The position numbers and the translations under genes were made by a program. From Prolixibacteraceae bacterium (GTDB lineage Bacteria; Bacteroidota; Bacteroidia; Bacteroidales; Prolixibacteraceae), in assembly GCA_016930735.1 (NCBI GenBank), contig JAFGGF010000376.1, positions 1-5,935 of the forward strand: a DNA stretch of 5,935 bases, read 5' to 3'. The notes beneath the pieces were generated by a model. It had not been told where the DNA came from, did no database searches, and saw nothing but the letters and a program-made list of their open reading frames with translations. Below, piece by piece: positions 1 to 4,973 of the stretch (positions are counted from its first letter, which is position 1; each line of letters starts with the position of its first letter).

Positions 1-1050
1 AAGGGTATCGATCCCCTGGGGTCCACCTATAAATTTATCGATTATTTTACTGCTTTTGGCACCGGCTGGGCAAACGGTCTGTCATTTACACTGGCTATTC
101 TGCTAGCACTTTTCGAATTCGCCATAGGGGTAGCTTTACTACTGAATTACAGGGTCAATCTTTTTTCATGGTTTGCCCTGATTTTTATGGCATTCTTCCA
201 GGTGCTTACACTTTATATTGCTCTTGAAGACCCTGTAAGCGACTGTGGTTGTTTTGGCGATGCGATCATTCTTACCAACTGGGAAACTTTTTATAAAAAC
301 ATTGTGCTTTTGCTTTTTGCAGTGTTGGTTTTTATTTACAGAAAAAAATACCAAAACCGTTTCAATTTAAATTTTCAAAACGGATACTTTGTGGTGATTT
401 TGCTGGTATTTGGTTTTTTGCAGTTTCATTCATATAACCACCTTCCGCTCATCGATTTCAGACCATATAAAATAGGGGCAAACATTATCGACGGAATGGC
501 AATGCCCGACGATGCTCCTGCTGATGTTTACCGGAGTGATTTTGTGTACAGGAACCTGAAAACTGGCCGTACCAAAAAATTCAACGAAAAGAACTACCCC
601 TGGCAGGATACCTTGAACTGGGAATTTGTTGAAATACAGTCGGTGCTTGTTAAGGCCGGGTACCATCCGCCTATACATGATTTTACAATCGAAAACCGGT
701 ATGGTGAAAATGTGGCCGAATACTACCTGTACGATCAGAATTACACCTTGATGCTTGTTTCGTACAACCTTGAAAAGGCCAGCAAAAAACGGCAGGATAA
801 AATAAACATGCTGGCACAAACAGCCATTGATCGAGGATGGAATTTTATATGCCTAACCTCATCGACCGGAACTGATATTGAGAAATTTAATGAAGAGTAT
901 CAACCACCCTACGAGTTTTTCTTTTGCGACGAGATCACCCTTAAAACCATTATCCGATCTAACCCAGGGCTGCTGCTTTTGCAGGAAGGGACTATTTTAA
1001 GTAAATGGCACTGGCGTGATTTGCCGGAGTTTGAAGAAGTGCTGGAGTAA
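1..1050 (+). CDS. DoxX/MauE-like membrane protein with C-terminal thioredoxin-like domain (5' truncated)
   Basis: The frame is open from base 1 to a TAA at 1048-1050, giving 349 visible residues. There is no start in the window; the ATG at 187 is internal, because homology-like sequence (KGIDPLGSTYKFIDYF) begins at base 1. Probably only some tens of N-terminal residues are missing. Hydrophobic helices lie at about visible residues 23-45, 50-75, 100-113 and 129-142, with a DCGCFGDA motif at 81-88 between helices 2 and 3, as in DoxX/MauE-like proteins. From about residue 149 a soluble, probably periplasmic domain follows. Its end (GWNFICLTSS, then NPGLLLLQEGTILSKWHW) resembles thioredoxin-fold proteins but has no CxxC pair. 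The overall architecture matches the Bacteroidota family known as BT_3928-like. The function is unproven; a role in membrane-linked thiol or redox chemistry is inference. No terminator is obvious, and a heptamer repeat starts 8 bp after the stop. Confidence 0.85.
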   Translation, partial: KGIDPLGSTYKFIDYFTAFGTGWANGLSFTLAILLALFEFAIGVALLLNYRVNLFSWFALIFMAFFQVLTLYIALEDPVSDCGCFGDAIILTNWETFYKNIVLLLFAVLVFIYRKKYQNRFNLNFQNGYFVVILLVFGFLQFHSYNHLPLIDFRPYKIGANIIDGMAMPDDAPADVYRSDFVYRNLKTGRTKKFNEKNYPWQDTLNWEFVEIQSVLVKAGYHPPIHDFTIENRYGENVAEYYLYDQNYTLMLVSYNLEKASKKRQDKINMLAQTAIDRGWNFICLTSSTGTDIEKFNEEYQPPYEFFFCDEITLKTIIRSNPGLLLLQEGTILSKWHWRDLPEFEEVLE

Positions 1051-1058
1051 GAAAAAAT

Positions 1059-1128
1059 CCAAATTCCAAATTCCAAAATCCAAATTCCAAATTCCAAAAC
1101 CCAAATCCCAAAACCCAAATCCCAAAGC
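1059..1128. repeat. Tandem array of ten 7-bp units (CCAAAnn)
   Basis: Ten consecutive units of exactly seven bases start at 1059, 1066, 1073, 1080, 1087, 1094, 1101, 1108, 1115 and 1122. All begin CCAAA. The last two bases are TT in four units, AT in one, then AC or TC alternately, then GC in the last. There is no slippage in the phase. The array begins 8 bp after the stop codon of the upstream gene and runs directly into the dispersed repeat copy A. Because the period is 7, all frames cycle through it, which makes low-complexity Phe/Trp/Gly-rich reading frames on the minus strand that are not genes. Heptamer arrays of this kind are intergenic repeats in several bacteria; the role here is unknown. 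Confidence 0.9.
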
Positions 1129-1213
1129 CTGCATGGAACTTTAAAAAACTCATGTTTCCAGCAGCAACGGGACTTTGACTTTCCAGGTCGAAGGTTTGCT
1201 CAAAGGGCAAAAA
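1115..1213 (+). repeat. Dispersed repeat, copy A (direct repeat with 2379-2477)
   Basis: Positions 1115-1199 align without gaps to 2379-2463 with six mismatches (1141, 1160, 1172, 1176, 1177, 1186), so 79 of 85 bases are identical. Similarity continues more weakly to about 1213-1225. The repeat opens with the last two heptamer units (CCAAATC, CCAAAGC) followed by CTGCATGGAACT, and it ends with a small hairpin. Both copies have the same orientation and bracket the AT-rich lipoprotein gene. No terminal inverted repeat, target duplication or transposase was found. It is probably a genome-wide intergenic repeat, but that cannot be tested here. Confidence 0.88.
1195..1211. other. Hairpin at the end of repeat copy A
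   Basis: TTTGCTC (1195-1201) can pair with GGGCAAA (1205-1211) across a 3-nt loop, with one T.G wobble (T1200 with G1206). The equivalent place in copy B has a perfect 7-bp stem with a 4-nt loop. There is no T-run after it on either strand, so it does not look like an intrinsic terminator. Confidence 0.5.
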
Positions 1214-1290
1214 GGATTCTGGAGCTAAGAGAGAAAAAGATTTTTAAACATTCAGTTTTTATTCTTTATTTGATAGGGTTTTAAAACACA

Positions 1291-2190
1291 CTACAAAAAT
1301 TCATAATTAAAGTAAATTGTTTGTTTGGTTAAAATGTAGTTTCTTTTATAGATTCCATTGTAATCGAGTTCTTCGTATTTCATTTCAACTACATAGCCAT
1401 CATCGTTCAAAGTATAATCAAATGTTGTAACCGTAGGTTTATCGGTTTCATATTGTGTGGACTTATCGAAACGTTCCATTTCGGAAACCAGGTTGGTGCT
1501 GATTTTCCCAAGAACTTTTGGCCTGAATGTCATAATATCGATAAGGTTTTTAATGTTATTATACGAGAAATAATACAAAGACCAGTCTGCAGAGTTATTT
1601 TCATAATCCCTTGATAAAACATTTTCACTATCTGTTTCGTAAGAATAATATATCCAGCCGGATTGTTCTCCTAAATAATAATACTTAAGAAAGGTTAGAA
1701 AACCACAATTATATTTTAATTCAATATCATGGTAAATTGAATCATGACCATTGAAATAAAAACCTTTTCCTGATCTGGCTAAATGGTCATCTCCAATTCT
1801 AAACTCATCCATTTCATATAAGAATAAGGAGTCAATCCTGATATATCTATATCTATTGAAAATTGAATCATTATCTTCATGAATAATCTTTTCTTGAACT
1901 TTTCCATCAATTGTTTTCACCAAAGATTTTATGTCGTTATTCTCGATAGTGATATCATAATAAACCGGACTTTTAATAATTGTTTCACTTATTTCATCTT
2001 CTTTGCAGTTTGAGTAAAAAATTAAAACCATGAAAATGAGAATTAATCTTGTTATTCTTGAAAGTATTGTTTCAATTCCAAATAATTCCCTTAGAAAATA
2101 TGACAGGAAATTATTTTTGTAACAAAAAATTTTGTTGGTAACAGTTTTAATGGGACCGTTTATTTTTTGAAAGAAAGATGCTCGTTTCAT
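1291..2190 (-). CDS. Putative surface-exposed lipoprotein, unknown function
   Basis: The frame reads from ATG at 2190-2188 to TAG at 1293-1291, 299 residues. A hydrophobic stretch (about residues 49-59) ends in a lipobox-like YSNC, with the lipidated Cys at residue 62. It is followed at once by KEDE, which fits the K-(D/E)2 type of lipoprotein export signal described for Bacteroidota surface lipoproteins, so the mature part is probably on the cell surface (inference). The mature chain of about 238 residues is rich in Tyr, Asp, Glu and Asn and ends in YD-like strands (FDYTLNDDGYVVEMKY at about 257-272), as in many Bacteroidota lipoproteins with beta-strand repeats; no catalytic motif is recognised. 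Sixty-one residues before the Cys is too long for a normal signal peptide. No closer ATG fits, since Met54 leaves only 8 residues, so the true start may be a non-ATG codon near residue 42-46 or the 5' end may have been altered. The gene is strongly AT-rich compared with neighbours and lies alone between two direct repeats, which suggests acquisition. Confidence 0.7.
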   Translation of the reverse strand: MKRASFFQKINGPIKTVTNKIFCYKNNFLSYFLRELFGIETILSRITRLILIFMVLIFYSNCKEDEISETIIKSPVYYDITIENNDIKSLVKTIDGKVQEKIIHEDNDSIFNRYRYIRIDSLFLYEMDEFRIGDDHLARSGKGFYFNGHDSIYHDIELKYNCGFLTFLKYYYLGEQSGWIYYSYETDSENVLSRDYENNSADWSLYYFSYNNIKNLIDIMTFRPKVLGKISTNLVSEMERFDKSTQYETDKPTVTTFDYTLNDDGYVVEMKYEELDYNGIYKRNYILTKQTIYFNYEFL

Positions 2191-2214
2191 ATTTCAAACT
2201 TGTATCTAATTTTT

Positions 2215-2232
2215 GCATTTTATACAAAATGC
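2215..2232. promoter_or_regulatory. 18-bp inverted repeat upstream of the lipoprotein gene
   Basis: GCATTTT (2215-2221) and AAAATGC (2226-2232) are perfect 7-bp arms around a 4-bp centre, ATAC. The site ends 25 bp before the annotated ATG (2190) of the minus-strand lipoprotein gene, a position that suits an operator or a leader hairpin. It is AT-rich and the arms are short, so chance is not excluded. No clear TAnnTTTG promoter box was found near it. Confidence 0.35.
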
Positions 2233-2349
2233 TACTGTAAGCCAGACAGAAATATGTATAACTTTCTTAAGATAACGCATTCAGTGGGGCGTGCAGTAAA
2301 TACCTGCCTAAGTTAGTGCTAATTATGGTAATTTCAAATATCTATAATT

Positions 2350-2392
2350 CCAAATTCCAATCCCGATGTACATCGTTACCAAATCCCAAAGC
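2350..2392. repeat. Decayed heptamer tract interrupted by a 12-bp palindrome
   Basis: One clean unit (CCAAATT, 2350-2356) and one degenerate unit (2357-2363) are followed by the perfect palindrome CGATGTACATCG (2364-2375), three bases, and then two clean units CCAAATC (2379-2385) and CCAAAGC (2386-2392). The last two units are the same ones that open copy A. This is therefore the counterpart of the 1059-1128 array, shortened and carrying a palindromic insertion. Confidence 0.7.
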
Positions 2393-2477
2393 CTGCATGG
2401 AACTGTAAAAAACTCATGTTTCCTGCAGCAACGGGTCTTCTACTTTCCAAGTCGAAGGTTTGCCCGTAAGGGCAAAA
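2379..2477 (+). repeat. Dispersed repeat, copy B (direct repeat with 1115-1213)
   Basis: This is the second copy, 79/85 identical to copy A over 2379-2463 and in the same orientation, 1264 bp further right. It ends with the perfect hairpin TTTGCCC (2459-2465), loop GTAA, GGGCAAA (2470-2476). Length is conserved through the hairpin although the loop and the A-run differ (4-nt loop with four A's here, 3-nt loop with five A's in copy A). Beyond about 2490 the two copies no longer align. Confidence 0.88.
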
Positions 2478-2546
2478 GGTTTCTGAAGGAGCCGAAAAAA
2501 CGCCAGCCAGGCTTTCAGCCTTTAAATTTTGTCAATGGCTTCCACA

Positions 2547-2582
2547 CACAGGTTTTCGTTGCACTACAACCTGTGCTTGTAG
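2547..2582. repeat. Two overlapping, mutually exclusive inverted repeats
   Basis: CACAGGTT (2547-2554) pairs perfectly with AACCTGTG (2568-2575) around a 13-nt loop. CTACAA (2564-2569) pairs perfectly with TTGTAG (2577-2582) around a 7-nt loop. The two stems share bases 2568-2569, and each stem's arm lies in the other's loop, so they cannot form together. A small AGGCT/AGCCT stem sits just upstream, near 2509-2522. Confidence 0.45.
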
Positions 2583-2585
2583 GTG

Positions 2586-2602
2586 TCATTCTTTCAGAAT
2601 GA
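2586..2602 (-). terminator. Possible terminator hairpin after the small membrane protein gene
   Basis: TCATTCT (2586-2592) and AGAATGA (2596-2602) form a perfect 7-bp stem with a 3-nt loop. It lies 20 bp past the stop codon of the minus-strand gene at 2623-2988, a typical terminator position. No T-tract follows on the minus strand, so an intrinsic terminator is only a weak call; it may simply be part of the neighbouring inverted-repeat cluster. Confidence 0.3.
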
Positions 2603-2622
2603 TTAATCAGATCCAGTTAAGT

Positions 2623-2988
2623 TTATTTGTTTTTGCCCATTTCAGACTTCATATCAGCCAACTCTTTTTTCAACTCCTCCATGTTTTTCAGGATGTCCCT
2701 CATTACAGGATTTGAATTTGAAGAATTGCGCAACTCCTCTTCCCTCAATCCCCATAGCGTATCAATTCTGCCAACAATAAGCGATAGAAAGACAAAAATC
2801 ACTACGATGATTGGCACAGAAATCAGCATATTATCATAAATCAATTTTCCAAAGAAACTTTCACGGTATGCTTCCAAAAGAACAAAGGCGATCATTAAGA
2901 ACTGGATGTACCCAATGTACATTTTTGCACGGTCGACATAGATTTTCCACCGTATCAGTGTTTTCCGGTTTGCACGAATTTTTGCCAT
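2623..2988 (-). CDS. Small two-helix membrane protein with cytoplasmic coiled-coil tail, unknown function
   Basis: The gene encodes 121 residues from ATG (2988-2986) to a TAA-type stop at 2625-2623. A basic N-terminus (MAKIRANRKTLIRWK) precedes two hydrophobic helices at about residues 23-40 and 54-73. Next come a GRIDTLWGLREEE segment and an NSNP turn (residues 73-94), and then a charged heptad-like helix at 95-117 (MRDILKNMEELKKELADMK) that probably forms a coiled coil. The basic start and charged tail suggest that both ends are cytoplasmic. I do not recognise a named family. There are no catalytic residues to point to, and a scaffold or partner-binding role is only a guess. It stands alone, divergent from obgE, with 308 bp between their starts and no evident Shine-Dalgarno sequence. 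The consistent length, topology and mixed composition make it a credible real gene. Confidence 0.72.
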   Translation of the reverse strand: MAKIRANRKTLIRWKIYVDRAKMYIGYIQFLMIAFVLLEAYRESFFGKLIYDNMLISVPIIVVIFVFLSLIVGRIDTLWGLREEELRNSSNSNPVMRDILKNMEELKKELADMKSEMGKNK

Positions 2989-3235
2989 GATTTTAGTAAT
3001 TAATCATTTAGTACAAACTCTGAAAGCGTTGATTTATTGCTGTTGAAGTATTTTAAAGTTCCTTACCCTTTTCAATGTTTCGAAAGTGTTTTTATTTAAA
3101 ATGCGAAATCTGGAATATTCAATATGAATCAGTAGTTGTATTTGCAATTAAAAACATTTGGCTACGAATTTAGTTATATCAGATGAGATATAGAAAAATT
3201 GATGAGAATGACTGTCGCGATCTGTTAGACTAAAG

Positions 3236-3263
3236 TACCCAGCACCCAGTAACCAGTTCCCAA
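3236..3263. repeat. Four-unit heptamer array (ACCCAG type)
   Basis: TACCCAG (3236-3242), CACCCAG (3243-3249), TAACCAG (3250-3256) and TTCCCAA (3257-3263) are four units in perfect 7-bp phase. The unit sequence differs from the CCAAAnn arrays further left, but the period is the same. The array ends 8 bp before the probable obgE -7 box and covers the place where a -33 element would be expected. Confidence 0.7.
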
Positions 3264-3271
3264 TGTTTTAC

Positions 3272-3279
3272 TAACTTTG
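3272..3279 (+). promoter_or_regulatory. Probable -7 promoter box for obgE (TAACTTTG)
   Basis: TAACTTTG matches the Bacteroidota housekeeping -7 consensus TAnnTTTG exactly. It lies 17 bp before the obgE ATG, so transcription would start only about 10 nt ahead of the coding region, leaving a very short leader with no Shine-Dalgarno site. No TTTG-like -33 element is present at the expected spacing; heptamer repeat units sit there instead. Confidence 0.5.
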
Positions 3280-3296
3280 CGGAAATTTTTCATAAC

Positions 3297-4286
3297 ATGG
3301 CTGAAACCAATTTTGTTGATTACGTAAAAATCTTTTTTAAGTCGGGCAACGGGGGGCCGGGTTCAGCTCACCTTCGACGTGAAAAATTTGAGCCCAAAGG
3401 CGGTCCCGACGGAGGCGACGGGGGTAGAGGAGGCCATATCATTTTAAGAGGCAACGCCCAGCTTTGGACCCTGCTGCACCTGAAATACCGTAAACATATT
3501 TTTGCAGGCCATGGCGAATCGGGTGGCAGGCAGTGCAGTTCCGGCGCCGATGGTGAAGACATCATACTTGAAGTCCCGCTTGGCACAGTTGTAAAACATG
3601 GTGAAACCGAAGAATTTGTATGCGAAATTACCCGCGAGGGAGAAGAGCAGATCATCATGCGTGGTGGAAGGGGCGGACTGGGAAACACACATTTTAAATC
3701 GGCCACTAACCAAACCCCGCGTTATGCCCAACCGGGAGAAGAACTTGAGGAGGGATGGCGCATACTTGAACTAAAAATCCTTGCCGATGTTGGACTGGTG
3801 GGTTTTCCAAGTTCAGGGAAATCGACACTGCTATCGGTAGTGTCGGCGGCAAAGCCCAAAATTGCCGATTACCCTTTTACAACACTGGTCCCAAACCTGG
3901 GGATTGTGGGTCACCGCGAGCAACAATCGTTTGTGATGGCTGATATTCCCGGTATTATCGAGGGGGCTCACGAGGGACGAGGACTGGGACTCCGCTTTTT
4001 AAGGCACATCGAACGCAATGCCATGCTGCTGTTTATGGTTCCGGCCGATAGTAACGACCACCTTAAAGAGTACAACATTCTTCTCAATGAACTTGAGCAA
4101 TACAATCCCGAGCTACTCGACAAGGAACGGTTGCTGGCAATCAGCAAGTCGGACATGCTCGACCAGGAACTGATGGCTGAGATAAGCACGGGTTTGGGTA
4201 AAATCCCGCATATTTTCATATCTTCGGTAACCGGTTTGAATATCCAAAAACTGAAAGATACCATCTGGCAAATTCTTAACCGATAA
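3297..4286 (+). CDS. obgE: Obg family GTPase ObgE/CgtA
   Basis: The protein is 329 residues and complete. It is an essential GTPase in most bacteria that binds the large ribosomal subunit and links ribosome assembly to growth state. The N-terminal Obg domain (about 1-160) carries the glycine-rich signature (KSGNGGPGSAHLRREKF at 15-31, GGPDGGDGGRGG at 35-46, GGRGGLGN at 123-130). The G domain follows: G1 GFPSSGKS at 169-176, switch I DYPFTTLVPNLG at 191-202, G3 DIPG at 216-219, G4 SKSD at 283-286 and G5 SSV at 309-311. The G4 motif has Ser in place of the usual Asn of NKxD. The chain stops after the G domain, without the C-terminal OCT domain or the acidic tail of E. coli ObgE, which is normal for this phylum. 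The ATG at 3297 is chosen because the conserved N-terminus (FVDYVKIFFKSGNGG) starts right after it. The gene heads a tight run with the next two genes. Confidence 0.97.
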   Translation: MAETNFVDYVKIFFKSGNGGPGSAHLRREKFEPKGGPDGGDGGRGGHIILRGNAQLWTLLHLKYRKHIFAGHGESGGRQCSSGADGEDIILEVPLGTVVKHGETEEFVCEITREGEEQIIMRGGRGGLGNTHFKSATNQTPRYAQPGEELEEGWRILELKILADVGLVGFPSSGKSTLLSVVSAAKPKIADYPFTTLVPNLGIVGHREQQSFVMADIPGIIEGAHEGRGLGLRFLRHIERNAMLLFMVPADSNDHLKEYNILLNELEQYNPELLDKERLLAISKSDMLDQELMAEISTGLGKIPHIFISSVTGLNIQKLKDTIWQILNR

Positions 4287-4288
4287 TT

Positions 4289-4972
4289 ATGGGCTTTTTT
4301 GAATGGCTAAACCATATCGACACACAACTTTTCCTATTCCTGAATGGGAAAAACAGCCCTTTTACAGATGCTTTTTTTTCACTTTTCACCAGCAAAGAAG
4401 TGTGGTTCCCATTATACCTGCTTTTATTAGTGTTGATTATCAGTAAATATAAAAAGGAAGGTATTTGGGTCGCCATTTTATTGGCGTTGGCCATCGTTTT
4501 CAGCGATCAGGTTTCAGGGTTAATAAAGGATTTGGTGCAACGTTTGAGGCCAACGCATGAACCTGCCCTTTCGGGCCTTGTAAATATGCCCCTCGGGAAA
4601 GGAGGCTTATACGGTTTTTTTTCTTCCCATGCTTCAAATGCCTTTACTTTGTCAGTATTTACTGGATTATTGGCTAAAAACAGATGGCTGACTTTCTGGC
4701 TTTTCCTGTGGGCTGCGGTAACTGCTTATTCAAGAATATATGTTGGGGTGCATTACCCTTTTGATGTATTGACAGGTATCGTTTTTGGATATTTGACAGG
4801 TTGGGGTTTTTTTAAACTCTTAATCTTTTTTGACGATCACTTTATACGTAAAAAGATACAATTGGCTGATAAATGGGATTTTAAATATGCCGGATGTCTT
4901 ATGCTGGCATTGTTTTTTATTACTGCCACATTGTTTGTGATTTCCTTAACCGGAAAATTCAATTTTGCCTGA
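4289..4972 (+). CDS. PAP2-family membrane phosphatase
   Basis: This is a 227-residue integral membrane protein of the phosphatidic acid phosphatase type 2 / vanadium haloperoxidase fold. All three signature motifs can be seen: K80-x6-R87-P88, the Ser-Ser-His motif at 112-114 (FSSH in place of the usual PSGH), and S148-R149-x5-H155-x3-D159. His114 would be the general acid and His155 the nucleophile, with Asp159 supporting it. Hydrophobic helices lie at about 38-52, 59-78, 116-129, 133-147, 158-178 and 201-221, and the active site should face the periplasm. Likely substrates are lipid phosphates such as undecaprenyl pyrophosphate or phosphatidylglycerol phosphate; which one cannot be told from sequence. 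The ATG lies 2 bp after the obgE stop, so the two are almost certainly co-transcribed. Confidence 0.93.
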   Translation: MGFFEWLNHIDTQLFLFLNGKNSPFTDAFFSLFTSKEVWFPLYLLLLVLIISKYKKEGIWVAILLALAIVFSDQVSGLIKDLVQRLRPTHEPALSGLVNMPLGKGGLYGFFSSHASNAFTLSVFTGLLAKNRWLTFWLFLWAAVTAYSRIYVGVHYPFDVLTGIVFGYLTGWGFFKLLIFFDDHFIRKKIQLADKWDFKYAGCLMLALFFITATLFVISLTGKFNFA

Positions 4973-4973
4973 C

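Larger units (their letters stand above)
2191..2622. other. Non-coding, repeat-rich intergenic region
   Basis: This 432-bp stretch separates the starting end of the lipoprotein gene from the terminal end of the small membrane protein gene. From left to right it contains an 18-bp inverted repeat (2215-2232), about 115 bp with nothing recognisable (2233-2349), a decayed heptamer tract with a palindrome (2350-2392), repeat copy B (2379-2477), and a cluster of inverted repeats (2510-2602). A 78-codon reading frame at 2366-2602 is open across copy B but is judged non-genic. No tRNA or known structured RNA was recognised. Confidence 0.75.
2989..3296. other. Divergent intergenic region between the small membrane protein gene and obgE
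   Basis: These 308 bp should hold the promoters for both divergent genes. On the obgE side there is a four-unit heptamer array (3236-3263) and a TAnnTTTG box (3272-3279). A weak AT-rich hairpin (TATATC 3175-3180 with GATATA 3187-3192) lies in the middle. No convincing promoter box was found for the leftward gene, and no small RNA or tRNA was recognised. Confidence 0.65.

Noticed and set aside
909..1210. Minus-strand reading frames rich in Phe, Trp, Gly and Leu over the heptamer array
   Set aside because: They are products of a period-7 repeat read in frame. One also overlaps the end of the DoxX-like gene in antisense, and there is no start context.
1278..1287. GTTTTAAAAC palindrome just after the lipoprotein stop as a terminator
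   Set aside because: It is only a 10-bp AT-rich palindrome with no loop and no T-tract, well within chance for this composition.
2119..2142. Paired GTAAC sequences in the lipoprotein 5' region as a hairpin extension
   Set aside because: The outer GTAAC copies are direct, not inverted, so they do not extend the inner inverted repeat.
1059..2477. CRISPR array or integron attC interpretation of the repeats
   Set aside because: There are no regularly spaced repeats with unique spacers, no cas gene, no integrase, and the dispersed repeat has only two copies in the window about 1.26 kb apart.
1115..2477. Composite transposon or insertion sequence
   Set aside because: The flanking repeats encode no transposase, show no terminal inverted repeats and give no target-site duplication that I can see.
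2366..2602. A 78-codon plus-strand reading frame across repeat copy B
   Set aside because: It starts within the palindrome, covers the dispersed repeat and the inverted-repeat cluster, and the matching plus frame in copy A shows mostly residue-changing differences. It is best read as a repeat that happens to be open.
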